Part shown: piece by piece, positions 1-10,300 of the stretch | How positions within the stretch are numbered: the stretch's first letter is position 1 | How the letters are laid out: every line of letters begins with the position of its first letter | Assembly: GCA_964550025.1 (NCBI GenBank) | Contig: CAZJYI010000202.1 | Coordinates: forward strand, 1-17,967 | Source of the DNA: CAZJYI01 sp964550025 | Lineage (GTDB): Bacteria; Verrucomicrobiota; Kiritimatiellia; UBA8416; CAYOBW01 | Direction: 5' to 3' | Length of the DNA stretch: 17,967 nt | Notes under the pieces: model-generated | Told to the model about the DNA's origin: nothing | Databases searched by the model: none | The model's input: the letters and a program-made list of their open reading frames with translations, nothing else | Translations under genes and position numbers: made by a program

Positions 1-1085
1 TCCGCATCGGCACCTGGACAAACGGCGGGAGCGGTCTGGACGGTCAAATTCGGGCACTGCGGATCTACAACACCATCCTGTCGGACGCAGAAGTTCAAAC
101 CGCGGCAGGCCAGATTATTGGAGTGACCCCTCCCGCGCCCGGTTTCTCGCTGGATCGTGCGCTGACGGCTGCGGACACGGCAGCGAGCGACTGGTGGTCG
201 CAGCGCAGCTGTATTTCCTGTCATACCGCGGGAGCCTACCTTATTGCACCGGGAGATGCGCAGAGTGAGCTTCCCTCCTGGAATACGGTCTACGCAGGGG
301 CCCAGAGCGTCGCGGCGGCCTGGGATTCTGGCGATCAAATCGAGTGGCTCGTTGCCACAGCCTGCTTCCTTGCTATTGCGGACGCGGAGGACGGAGGTGG
401 CCTGCAGCCCGGGACCGTGGCGGCGCTGGACCGAGCACTGTCCCTGCAGGATCCAGCAGGTCACTGGCCGACGTGGCTGAAGTGCACCTGGCCTCCCTAC
501 GAAAGCGATGATCACTTCTCCGTAACACTGATGGCAGTGGCCCTGGGCATGGCAGGGCCCGACTATGCCGCGACGACACCGGCCAGCAACGGTATAGCGC
601 GGATCAGAAGCTACCTTACGGCTAATCCACCCGTCACGCTCCACAACAAAGCCATGCTCCTCTGGGCGGACACGTTTCACGACGATCTTGTTTCTGATGT
701 CAACGAAACGCAATGGATCGACGAGCTGTGGGCATTGCAGCGAGCCGACGGCGGCTGGTTCTCCGTGGACCTTGGGCCGTTTGACCTGGGTGGCCTCCCC
801 ACTGGGCCGCCTCCGGTCGAACAGTCGGACGGCTTTGGCACCGGCTTCTCTCTCTTTATCTTGCGCACGGTCGGTGTCAACGCGACGGAGCCGCGTATTC
901 AGAACGGAATCGCCTGGCTCAAGGCTAACCAGGACGCGGATGGCCGCTGGTTTACGCACTCGCTGAGGAACCGTTCAGGCACGCCGCATTACATCACGAA
1001 TGCCGGCACGGTCTTCGCCATCAAGGCACTCTATCTGTGCGGCGAAGCGGACCAGTCCTCCGGGACACTGATCTACATGAAGTAG
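1..1085 (+). CDS. LamG end plus squalene-cyclase-like toroid protein with CXXCH motif (5' partial)
   Basis: The frame is open from the window edge (first full codon at base 3), so the gene starts upstream; the GTG at 123 is internal. About 360 residues are visible. The first 40 resemble the end of a LamG/concanavalin-like jellyroll (LRIYNTILSDAEVQ). Near residues 70-74 lies CISCH, a c-type heme-binding CXXCH motif. The rest is an alpha/alpha toroid like prenyltransferase/squalene-hopene cyclase proteins, with three QW-type motifs: QDPAGHW, QRADGGW and QDADGRW. I do not see the DxDD catalytic motif of true squalene-hopene cyclases, so terpene cyclisation is unlikely. The LamG domain implies an exported, surface or periplasmic protein (inference). 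It ends in TAG at 1083-1085, with a same-strand sugar isomerase 125 bp downstream. The fold call is good; the function is unknown. Confidence 0.75.
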   Translation, partial: RIGTWTNGGSGLDGQIRALRIYNTILSDAEVQTAAGQIIGVTPPAPGFSLDRALTAADTAASDWWSQRSCISCHTAGAYLIAPGDAQSELPSWNTVYAGAQSVAAAWDSGDQIEWLVATACFLAIADAEDGGGLQPGTVAALDRALSLQDPAGHWPTWLKCTWPPYESDDHFSVTLMAVALGMAGPDYAATTPASNGIARIRSYLTANPPVTLHNKAMLLWADTFHDDLVSDVNETQWIDELWALQRADGGWFSVDLGPFDLGGLPTGPPPVEQSDGFGTGFSLFILRTVGVNATEPRIQNGIAWLKANQDADGRWFTHSLRNRSGTPHYITNAGTVFAIKALYLCGEADQSSGTLIYMK

Positions 1086-1112
1086 CGGACGAGTTCACGA
1101 TCGAGGTCGTCC

Positions 1113-1149
1113 AGAGGGCGCCGAGGGCGATAGTGACCAGGTGCCCTCT
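1113..1149 (+). terminator. possible hairpin after the toroid gene
   Basis: Seven-base arms AGAGGGC (1113-1119) and GCCCTCT (1143-1149) are perfectly complementary. An inner alternative left arm, GAGGGC, lies at 1123-1128. The hairpin sits 28 bp after the stop codon and is followed by a pyrimidine-rich stretch without a true T-run. It may be a weak terminator or only a chance repeat. Confidence 0.25.
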
Positions 1150-1210
1150 TCATCTCTGGCGGCGTTTATGGTACCTGGTAGTCTGCATATTTCTGTGAGA
1201 AGGAAATGAG

Positions 1211-2029
1211 ATGGCACTATCAATAACCACGGATTATGCAAGGGACGCGGGTGATCCTTCTCCGTATCTGAAGCGCATTGCTGATGCAGGTTTCTCCCAT
1301 ATCCACTGGTGCCACCAGTGGAGTACCGACTTCATCTACTCCAAACACGAAGTTGACCAGATACAGAAGTGGTTGACCGACTACGGCCTGCAGTTACTTG
1401 ATCTTCACGCCTCCTTCGGACGGGAGAAGAGTTGGGCTTCACCGAAAGAGTACGAGCGTCTTGCCGGCGTGGAATTGGTCCGTAACAGAATCGCCATGGC
1501 GTCGCAGCTGGGGAGCCACGTCATCATCATGCACGCAGCGGTTGACATCGCATCCTCTCCCTTTCGGCAGTCACTCGACGAACTCGAAGCATTCGCCAGG
1601 CAGCACGACGTTCGCATCGCGATCGAAAATGGTGACCTAATAGGAATTCAAGAACTCCTTTCGGTGTATGACCCTGATTATCTCGGGCTCTGCTATGACT
1701 CCGGGCATGGCAATGTTGATGGCGACGGCCCAGACCTGCTTCGGAGGATCAAAGACCGCCTCATCTCAGTTCACCTTCACGACAACGACGGCACCGGGGA
1801 CCAACACAATCCCCTGTTCTCTGGTACCATCGACTGGTCGGCGCTCGCACGGATTCTGGCGAACTCTGCATACACGAAGTGCGTCAGCATGGAAGTGACC
1901 ATTGGGAATTCCGGGATCAAGGACGAGAAAGTCTTCCTCAAGCATGCCTTCGATACCGGGACACGATTCGCGCAGATGATTGAGGAACAAAGACAAGTCA
2001 CTGAAGAGGTCCGTGCAGGCGAGGCCTGA
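1211..2029 (+). CDS. sugar phosphate isomerase/epimerase (xylose isomerase-like TIM barrel)
   Basis: A complete 272-aa cytosolic protein of the usual family length (about 250-300 aa), with no signal peptide. The ATG at 1211 follows a purine-rich ribosome binding site (GAAGGAAATGAG). It matches the AP_endonuc_2/xylose isomerase-like barrel. Likely metal and substrate residues are H66 (DLHASFG), H108 (VIIMHA), E139 (IAIENG), D163 and H166 (CYDSGHGN), H188 to D191 (VHLHDND) and E228 (SMEVT). Family members isomerise or epimerise sugars or sugar derivatives, or act as related metal-dependent enzymes; the substrate cannot be read from sequence. It lies 3' of the toroid gene on the same strand and converges on the broken propeller gene 48 bp away. 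A role with the glycosidases further right is plausible but unproven. Confidence 0.88.
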   Translation: MALSITTDYARDAGDPSPYLKRIADAGFSHIHWCHQWSTDFIYSKHEVDQIQKWLTDYGLQLLDLHASFGREKSWASPKEYERLAGVELVRNRIAMASQLGSHVIIMHAAVDIASSPFRQSLDELEAFARQHDVRIAIENGDLIGIQELLSVYDPDYLGLCYDSGHGNVDGDGPDLLRRIKDRLISVHLHDNDGTGDQHNPLFSGTIDWSALARILANSAYTKCVSMEVTIGNSGIKDEKVFLKHAFDTGTRFAQMIEEQRQVTEEVRAGEA

Positions 2030-2077
2030 CGAATAGCGTTCGACGTAGCATGCACAGCAGCGAGAGCAGAAGGTACG

Positions 2078-3829
2078 CTACTTCGGCCCGAATCCCACAG
2101 AGGTATTAAGCCAACCCTGGCAGGCGCAGCCCCCACCCTGCTCCGGCTGCAGGATCATGCCGCCCGCGGGCGTCATGTTGAGCCAGCAGTTGCTGCGCAG
2201 CCACTTCCAGTCGGTAATCTGGCCGGTATCCGGGTTCCACATACGCATATCCGTGTGCTGGCGCATGACCAGGCCCTTGCCGCACGCCGCCACCGTTCCG
2301 CAACGGCCATGGGGCACGCCGGAGCTGCGCAGCTCGGCTCCTCCTGGTAGTTGGGGCGGTAGAAGACGTCGCCGCCCCCTACCGTGTACCCGATGCGGTA
2401 CTGATACCTTGCACGCCACTGCAGGTTGGACAGCGTAACGGCGTGATCAGTCGTGAGCGTTCCGTCCACCCGCCGTTCTAAGAGAGTGGCGCTCTTACCG
2501 TACTCGACGATGGAATCCGTCGGGACCGGGCTCGTCCACCTCACCACGGCTGTGTGCGGATCCGTAAACTGCACCGATGGCTTCATGATTCTGTCACCGG
2601 GTGTCGTACCGGATGTAAAGGAGGCAACATCGGAGTAGTTCGTGCCGTTCCCGTTGGCGGCAAAGAGTCGATAGTAGATGGTCGTTTCCGCAGGCAAACC
2701 CGAAACAGCAACGAAGAAGTCGCCCGGTTGCGAGCTTCCGCTCAGCGAGACCTCCGTGCCCGCGCCCTCGCCGAAGCCCGGGTCCGTGCTCCAGGTGATG
2801 CCCCGCTCGACAACAGCGGCCGCCCCTGTCGACGTGAGGGTCCCGCCGAGCTCGGCACTCGTCTCGCCGACCGAGGCAAAGGTCGGAGAGTCGATAACGG
2901 GACGGCCCGTCAGTGTTGTGAAAGACGCCTCTTCCGAGTAGCTGTCCCCCGACCCGTCGCGAGCGATGCCTCGGAAGTAGACGGTCGTGTCCTCAGGCAG
3001 TGCGGACACGGCGACCGAGAAAACGCCTGTTCCGTAAAATCCCGCGGACTCGGAGACCGTCGTGCCGGCGTCGGGCATGAAGTCGAAGTCGGTGCTCCAC
3101 ACGATCCCGCGCTCCACGATGGCGGTGTCTCCCGTCGAGGCAATCGAAGCACCAAGCGTGGCCGTAGTATAGGACACGTCAGCGTGCGTCGGAGAGGAAA
3201 CGACAGCCGGTGTCTGCGCCACCCCGGCGCCGGATGCGATCCAGTCGTCGTCAGCTCCATCGAAGTCCAGCGCGTTGCCGGGTGGTGTCATGGCGGCACC
3301 AGGACTGTGCACCGTTGGTCGTGAGGCAATACGCACACCCGTCGTCAGACCCGACGTAAAGACGCCCGTCATGGTGCGTCGGAGGGAAACGAACCGGTCC
3401 TTCCGTGCGGAAGAACCACTTCCGTTGACCGGTCGTCGCCGACAGACAGTGCACGCACTCATCAACAGACGATCCGAAGGTCACGTCGTCTCCCACTACG
3501 GTTACGAAGAAGGCGTCGTCGAAATTCCGTAAGGCCGGTAGCGGGGTCTTCAGGTCATAGGCGTCCCACGGGGCGGGTCCGGCCCAAGCCGTCCGAGGCG
3601 GTGCGGGAGAACGGTAAACCCACGCTTCACGCAGTGTGAGGACATCAAGCTGTTCGACCGTCACCCCACTGCGCATATTGTCGTGCATGTAGGTCGGCCA
3701 ATCGCTGCTGACAACTACCTGCGTCCCAAAAACAAACGCCAGAGCGCCGAGCAGGCCACATCGGACAACTCGGCAACGTTCCGACACGAAACGGGATCGC
3801 CCTCTCGTCCTCGAAGAAATCCATACCAT
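2078..3829 (-). pseudogene. frame-broken chimeric PQQ propeller / fibronectin type III protein
   Basis: Three open segments read as one gene only with two frame changes. Segment 1 (from ATG 3829, preceded by AGGAG at very short spacing) has a signal-peptide-like stretch (CGLLGALAFVFG), the propeller entry DWPTYMHDNMRSG, then blades ending GSDDGCAYCL; its frame stops at 3251. Segment 2, in another frame from about 3330, starts with a LamG-like NALDFDGADD. It then has two tandem ~95-aa FnIII-like repeats (about 3204-2908 and 2898-2614), each with VERGI-WSTD and TT-Y-R motifs, and a third FnIII/purple-acid-phosphatase-N-like domain (about 2595-2386). Segment 3, from about 2330, returns to the first frame with a propeller C-terminus: NCWLNMTPAGGMILQPEQ, GGGCACQGW, stop 2078. 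Most propeller blades are missing. It is a paralogue-like relative of the 4307-7393 protein. Decay or chimera is most likely; sequencing error could explain the shifts but not the missing blades. Confidence 0.7.
2322..2335. repeat. 14-bp perfect palindrome
   Basis: GAGCTGCGCAGCTC is its own reverse complement. It lies where the broken propeller gene must change frame for the second time (about 2365-2330). Confidence 0.5.
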
Positions 3830-4306
3830 ACTCCTGATGATCGCATGCCAACGGAGACCAAGCCATGTGTTTATGCTCGCAAATTGCGTAACATACTTAC
3901 GGTAATGCGCCACACGTCGCTTCGCCGACTGCTACCGACAACGCTGCTCATTGCCCCCGATACCCGCAACCACAGAGGTCATCTCCCAATCCAGCCAACA
4001 AGATTGATGCTCTTGAGTACGACGACGAGCAGTTGGTATCGAGGTCAGGGTCGTATCTTCCGCCGATGTCCTCGTCGTTGTCGGCCACATCTGTCGGCAT
4101 CACGGCCTGGGGCTTCTCGACAGTGATCACCCGTGGGTCGGAGCAATCCCGAGCGTTGGCCGCTCAACAGTAGAGATTCACGAATGTATATCGTTGACCA
4201 GTCACTCGTACTCACTGCTCCGACAAACATCTAGCAATGAATGTCACCGACAGAGAATGTTGAGTGTTGAAAGGTGCCCCCTGCTTTCCCCTTCCTCTGT
4301 ACTCTT
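3830..4306. other. 477-bp gap without a supported gene
   Basis: This lies between the intact propeller gene and the broken one, both on the minus strand. Two short minus-strand frames of about 60 codons overlap here (4045-4230 and 3948-4130). Neither has a signal peptide, a recognisable motif or a clear ribosome binding site. I see no T-tract terminator after the stop at 4307. It may be eroded coding DNA or a leader for the broken gene. Confidence 0.45.
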
Positions 4307-7300
4307 CTACTTCTCGAAGGCCTGCACGGTTCCGTCGACACCGACGACGAAGAGCCTTCCATCTGCGGCGATCATACCGTCGAATACGGGGGATGCGCTG
4401 AGCGGGTATTCGGCCGCCTTGGCCCCGTCTTCGGTTCTCAGGGCGAGCAGCTTCCCGGTGGTGCCGAGGGCCAGCGGCCCTTTGGGCCCGGATACGTCGC
4501 CTTCCACCTTGTCGGGAGGACCGGCAACGAAGAGGGTTTCGCCCGCGAGGACCATAGCGCGGCACTGAACCGGAAACCGCTTCTGCCAGAGGACAGCCGC
4601 TCTGGAGCCGGCGCGCTTACGGGGATTCATGGAGTATGCGAAGAAGCGGTAGTGGCCCCCCAGGTTCCACTGTCCGGCATTACCTCTCGGATACGTGCTA
4701 CGTCCAAAACCGTAGATGTCTCCTTTGCCGATGGCCATGATGCGGCCGGCGGGCATTTTCTTGCCGGCGCCGTGCCAGCCGCCAAAGCCGGACTCGAAGC
4801 TGGGGCCGTAGACCCAATACGTCCGGTGCCACCACGTGGAGTCCAGGAACCCGGCGGGGCTGAACAGGTGAGTCTTGCTGTCCGACTGCGGCGTGCCCCG
4901 GCCATCCAGGACCCGGTGGCGCATGAAGTAGCTGGTGCCGTCGGTGGACAGGATGTCCGGCAGCGATCCCGGAATGTCGAAGTGTTCGCCCTTAGGGTGC
5001 AGCCCGGTCTCGGGATTCCAGTCGTTGATGACGGAAACGCTGAGCTGCTCACCGGTTCCGGCGTCGAGACGATAGATGCGGATTCCGCCATCCATGTACG
5101 AGGAGATTCCGGATGCAAACATGATCGTACCGTCCTTCTCGAGCACGCTTCCGTGCACGGGGTAGACGGACTCCAATTGGCCGTACGCGACGCCCCGCCG
5201 GTCTTCCGGTCCGCCGCGGAAGCGCCAGACGAGCTCGCCGTCTCGGGCGCCGAGGCAGTAGACGTATCCGTTGCGCGACCCGACGTAGACTCGGTTCCCG
5301 ACGACGGTAGGCGGCGAGTCGATGCGGCCGCCGGCAGAGGCGGTCCAGAGTTGGGTGCCGGCGGTGGCGTCGAGACAGTAGACGATGTGGGTGTCAACTC
5401 CGGCAACATAGAGCTTGCCGCCGGCGGCCACGGGGGCGGAGAGCTTGCCGGACAGCTTGCGTTGCCAGGCTGACGCGAGGGTTGTCGGCAGCGCGCATGA
5501 GGCGCTTCCGCTCCGGGCATTGTCGTGGCGGAAGACCGGCCAGTCGGCCGCTCCCGCGGAGCCCGATGCTTGGTGGCCGTAGGCTGGCCCCTTCTCCAAG
5601 AGACCGTCGTGCGTATTGAGGGCGTCCGCTCGCAGTCTGGCCAGGGCGTTGAAGCCATTGAGCTTGGCCTTCGCGTAGCAGGCGCAGGAGTGAGGTGGCG
5701 CGTAGATCAGGCCGTTGGCGGGCATGACCCCGAACTGGCACGCGCCTCTGACCCAGCTGTGCGGAACGTTCTTGCCGGTCTTCACGTCCCAGTACTCGAT
5801 GCCCGCGCGCCCGGCCAGTACATAGCGCAGCGTGGCCCGGTTGCGGTAGCAGCGGTGATGATACATGCCCACTAGGCGGTTAGGATCTTCGGGGAACGTC
5901 CGTGTCACTTCACCGGTCTTCACGTCGCGGATCTGGGTGAACCCGGGATCCTCATCCTTCCGCAGGAAGCCCGACCAGACTTCGTCCTTGATGACGAATA
6001 CGTCCGGCGGGGCGTTATACGTCTGGGCGCAGGGCGCGGACCATAGCTTCGTGCCGTCCCGCATGGAGTAGGCGACGAGCTCTCCTCCCTTGTTACGGCC
6101 GCCGGCGATGGTAACCCTCCATGTCACTTCTGCTGCCGGCCTCCCGTCACTGTTACGGTCGGCGGTGAGCACGACATCGTCATGGATGACCACAGTGGGC
6201 GAGGACCAGGCCATACGGCTTGTACTCAGCGGGTGCGGGGCAGCCCACACCTCTTTGCCGGTCCTGGCGTCCATGCATACGAGTTCTCTCGGGTTGTGGA
6301 ACACGAGGCTACTGCCGTGCACGGCAAGCGTGAGAGGCATCAGCGCGTCTGTCTTCTCACCCGAAAGCTCCCAGAGCTTTCTGCCGTCTGTGGCACGCAG
6401 AATCATCAGTGACTTCTTGCGAACCGCAGGGCTGGGCTTGCCGGACTTCATCGCCGCTACTGCCTCGCCTCGGGCGACCTGGCCCTTCACGATATGGAGC
6501 ACGCCATCGGCACACACGATCTCGGTCGCGCCCTCGGTGCCGGCGTAGGTCTGGAGCACCTCACCAGTCGCGCCGTCGAGCTGGCAGACCGGTTCGGTGT
6601 ATCCGAGCGTGACATAGACGTGATCTCCCACGGCCACCAGTCGCCGCGGCAGATGCGCCGGTCCCGACCGGAATCCGCGCATCTGCGTCTCCCACAGCGG
6701 GATCGGCTTCTTCCACAGCAACACACCGTTGAACGCGTCGCGGGCGATAAGGAACCACTCGGACGGGAGCGTCACGGACTCGGTCGGGCCCTCGTCGATG
6801 ATGGAGAAGATTCGACAGTTGGACGTTACGACCGCACTGACTGTTGCCAGATGCTCGTGACTCCGGGCCCAGGTCGGACCGGCGACCCACTGCATGTGAC
6901 GCGGCATGCCGACCTCCATGTCTCTCGCCACCGCATTGTTGTTGGGGTTGCCCAGGTAATGGGTCCAGTGATCGATGGTGTCCGGGCGCGGTTTGAGCAT
7001 CTTCTTGCCACCAATAACGGCCACACCATTGGGGATCAGCACTCTCATGACTTCGTCGCGTGCTACGCCGCCGAGTCTATCCGCCACAAGTAGGTTTACC
7101 AGATTATCGGTGTAAGGAAGTCGCCTGCCGTCAAACCGGTCCACCGAAATGGGACCGTAGAGATCCCTGGACCGAATGTGGTCGCGAGCGCGAGCCACAC
7201 AAGCAGCGTCGGTGTCCAAGCCATGGACCAGAAACCTCTCGCTGTCACGCAGCGCGATCAGCGACTCCGGCCTCGAACATCCCATTTGAACCACGAGTCC

Positions 7301-7393
7301 CCCTTTGACCCCGGCCGTCTGTGCATACAGGGCCGATGTCATGGACAGGGACAACGTCAGTGCAATCCAGTACTCTCTCATGTGATCTCTCAT
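4307..7393 (-). CDS. methyltransferase-like domain fused to two PQQ-type beta-propellers
   Basis: A 1028-aa exported protein. Residues 1-25 look like a signal peptide (ALTLSLSMTSALYAQ). Residues 31-127 resemble a class I SAM methyltransferase core (VVQMGCSRPE, VHGLDTDAA, VDRFDGRRLPY, PNGVAVIGG), but the glycine-rich SAM loop is GCSRP, so catalysis is doubtful. Residues about 150-595 form a first propeller ending in a Cys/His-rich block (GACQFGVMPANGL, PPHSCACY, residues 550-572). Residues about 617-1028 form a second, starting DWPVFRHDNARSG with blades such as VYCLDATAGTQLW and VYCLGARDGELVW. The start ATG overlaps the upstream stop (ATGA), indicating translational coupling; an in-frame ATG four codons on is an alternative. 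PQQ-like blades often act as scaffolds, so PQQ binding is not shown. It is probably periplasmic and works with the heme protein encoded just upstream (inference). Confidence 0.85.
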   Translation of the reverse strand: MRDHMREYWIALTLSLSMTSALYAQTAGVKGGLVVQMGCSRPESLIALRDSERFLVHGLDTDAACVARARDHIRSRDLYGPISVDRFDGRRLPYTDNLVNLLVADRLGGVARDEVMRVLIPNGVAVIGGKKMLKPRPDTIDHWTHYLGNPNNNAVARDMEVGMPRHMQWVAGPTWARSHEHLATVSAVVTSNCRIFSIIDEGPTESVTLPSEWFLIARDAFNGVLLWKKPIPLWETQMRGFRSGPAHLPRRLVAVGDHVYVTLGYTEPVCQLDGATGEVLQTYAGTEGATEIVCADGVLHIVKGQVARGEAVAAMKSGKPSPAVRKKSLMILRATDGRKLWELSGEKTDALMPLTLAVHGSSLVFHNPRELVCMDARTGKEVWAAPHPLSTSRMAWSSPTVVIHDDVVLTADRNSDGRPAAEVTWRVTIAGGRNKGGELVAYSMRDGTKLWSAPCAQTYNAPPDVFVIKDEVWSGFLRKDEDPGFTQIRDVKTGEVTRTFPEDPNRLVGMYHHRCYRNRATLRYVLAGRAGIEYWDVKTGKNVPHSWVRGACQFGVMPANGLIYAPPHSCACYAKAKLNGFNALARLRADALNTHDGLLEKGPAYGHQASGSAGAADWPVFRHDNARSGSASCALPTTLASAWQRKLSGKLSAPVAAGGKLYVAGVDTHIVYCLDATAGTQLWTASAGGRIDSPPTVVGNRVYVGSRNGYVYCLGARDGELVWRFRGGPEDRRGVAYGQLESVYPVHGSVLEKDGTIMFASGISSYMDGGIRIYRLDAGTGEQLSVSVINDWNPETGLHPKGEHFDIPGSLPDILSTDGTSYFMRHRVLDGRGTPQSDSKTHLFSPAGFLDSTWWHRTYWVYGPSFESGFGGWHGAGKKMPAGRIMAIGKGDIYGFGRSTYPRGNAGQWNLGGHYRFFAYSMNPRKRAGSRAAVLWQKRFPVQCRAMVLAGETLFVAGPPDKVEGDVSGPKGPLALGTTGKLLALRTEDGAKAAEYPLSASPVFDGMIAADGRLFVVGVDGTVQAFEK

Positions 7394-10300
7394 TGCCTTC
7401 TCGTTACAGGCGACGTCCGGTCGCCTCCAGGCAGAGCGCGCTCTTTCGATATCAGGAAATCCTTCAAGAATATCTGGTAGTCAGGATCCTGCTTGTCGGC
7501 GAAGACTTGACCATCGCCGCAGAGCCCCCAGCCGCCGGCCTGCTCTGACAGAGGTGCGAGCAAGAATGCACTGTGTTCGGGGTTGCTGATATTGATTCGC
7601 TGGTCCGGTCCGTAGCGGGCGGTTTCACGGTCGTTTCTCTCAAAGCTGTTCATGGTGAGGGCTCGGGGCGTCCACGCTTTGCTGTGGACCGGTATCCAAC
7701 CACCTCTCATCGACTGGTTGAAGGCCTTGGTCTGGTGGCACGTTACGCAGCGTTTCACAAATGACCTGTCGAAATCCTTGTCGAACTTCCATGCGTCAAG
7801 ACTCTCCCTCCCTGCCGGGCTCTGACGGCTGTAGTCATATGAAGAATGGAATGGCACGTTGGCATCGATCCATGTGTAGATACGCTGCCGGTCGGCAAGC
7901 GGAATCTCCTTGCCGCAATGCTCCTTGGTATCGATATGTTTGCACAACCTGCTGATCCAGGAGCCAATTGTCTTTGGGGTGGTCTCTCCTGAGTCGCCGC
8001 CGGCGATACTGTGCCAGTCCACCAGCTCCCGGTTCAGCAGGCTGTCGTAGCTCATCGAGAAGTACCGGCTACGGTCACCGGTCAGGTTGAGTCGCGCCTT
8101 TGCGTTGGGGCCGGAGTGGCACTTCACGCAATAGGTGTCCAGAATCGGCTGGATATGCTTCTGATAGTCCATGAGGCCGTCAGCGGTCCAACCGGGACGC
8201 GCGGGGATGGACGGTGCCCGGTTCATGGCCAGACTGCTCCGCGCGAGCGGTGCGATGGCCGCTTCATCCCGCGACTCGTGGCAGCCCACACAGCTCCTGC
8301 TCTCGCCGGGTATGGCATGAAAATCTGACCCCATACGCATCAACAGCTTGCCGTTCTTGTCGAGCAGATGGAAAGAGATGCTCCGAAGCGGCGGCACCTT
8401 GAAATATGCCGAACCATCCTTCTCCACCGGTACGCTTCCGATGATACGCCTCACGTGAGAAGTGCCATTGCTGACGAGGTCGATTATGCCGCGCCCTCCC
8501 ACACCCTTTCCTCCGCGCTGGCGATAGACCTGCTCCATAATCAGGAGACGCCGGGCCTCTCCGGGGCTCACGGCAGTTCCCAACCCCTTGGTGACGTCCT
8601 GAACCATCATGGTCGCCCAGTTCTGGGTGTCTCTCTCCCACTCGGTCTCGGTCTCCGGCTTCGGGTTGTGAATGGCGGCGTACTCGGGGTTCCTGGCCAT
8701 GGAGGGCAGTGCATTCACCTGGGGCTGCGGACGGACGAGAAGCGGATGCAGGGTACTTAGCCCATTGCCGGGCTTATGGAGGAGCCGCCGGTTGCCGTAA
8801 TGATCAACCAGCCAAAGGGCACTACCTTGCGCGGCTAGAAACAGACGCTCGTGCACCGGGAAGGGATCACGGTAATCCAGTTCGCTGCTCGTGTCTCCCT
8901 GGACGGGACGCTCCGTGGTGATATGCCGGAATCCAATCCCACGCTTCGCCTCCGGACCGGCGTGATTGGAGACCAGCCCCAGCATACCGGCTTGATTTTG
9001 GTGATGGGGCCCAAAGACACAGACAACTTCCGGCCGCCCCGGAATGGCCCGCGCTTTCCAAAAGGCGTTCGGTGTCATGATGGCGTTACCGAAGAACAGC
9101 TGCAGATCCGTTCCGTCAGGACGCATGGTCCACAGGGCATGGCGGTTGAAGACATTCTTTTCAACACCATAGTCCCAGCGGGTGAAGAGCACTCTGCCGT
9201 CATTCATGACTTGAGGAGAATGATCCGAATCGATGTTACCCGACAGTTTCCGGATGTTCTCCCCCTTTGCATTGCATACAAAGAGGGAGCGGTTACTCTG
9301 ACGCTGGCAGATGACGCGCAGGTCTGCTCGGGTTGAGATGAAGACAATCTCACCATTGGGAAGCTCACATGGCGAGTAGTCGGTGTGAGGTCCGTAGGTC
9401 AGCTGAGTGATTTCTTTGCTGTCGATCGTAAGTCGATACAGAGACGTCGCCCGCCCGCCTTTTGCCTGGGGCAGGTTCTTGCCTGAAAAGAGGACGCTCC
9501 TTCCATCACGCGAGAGGTTCATGTCCCACACGACCGCATCACCAAGAAGTATACGAGGCGCGGTGGATTTTCTGGGATCCCACAGGCGAATGTCACCCTT
9601 CTCGTCGTGTCCAGGGGCAATTGCATTCTCTTTTGCGGCTTTCACCCGAAAGAACACGATCTCCGGAAGCTTGTCGATCTGTTTCCTCCAAAACAAATCG
9701 ATAGCTTGCTCCCTCTCTGCGTCACCTCTGGTGCTAAGGGAGCCTGCGAATTGCTTCTTCAGCGCATCCATATCCTTCGCGTAGGCTTCTGCCGCCGGGG
9801 TCGGTGGGATTGAATCCAGTTTCTCATTGAGTGGGACCTCCTTGGGGGCGTACATCCGCGGCGGATGCCAGGCAAACTGGAAGTCTTCGCCTCGTTCCGT
9901 GTAGTCAGGAACGAGTGGAGGCATGGCAAAGGCAAACGTGTGCGTGGAAAAGCGGTTGCTAGATTTGATGAGCAGGTGATGGTCGCCGGCCTCAAGGTGG
10001 ATGTCGGCCTCGACTCTTCCGGGCAGCTTGGCAAACTTGACAAGCCCTGCACGTCTCTTCGCGGCTACCTCCTTCCCGTCGATCCAGATTCTGCTGAAAT
10101 CTGCCTCAAACAGAATGATGGTGTGCTTCTGCGCTTTTGCGGTGCTGATCTTGCGATACAGATACACCGTTTCATTCCGCGAAGGCACCGGCCCGCGGGG
10201 GAGGAAGTTGGAGTACCCATCCGTCAATTCCTTCTTCTCCCAACGCCGGTTCAAGTCGCGGTAGGATGGGACTTTCGGAGCCTTGTACTCTTTACCCAGA

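Noticed and set aside
123..1085. Squalene-hopene cyclase or other terpene cyclase
   Set aside because: QW-type repeats support the toroid fold, but no DxDD motif is seen and the CXXCH plus LamG context does not fit hopanoid synthesis.
4274..5473. Plus-strand 399-codon open frame opposite the propeller gene
   Set aside because: It is antisense to strongly recognisable propeller sequence, has no known motif and reflects GC-rich codon bias.
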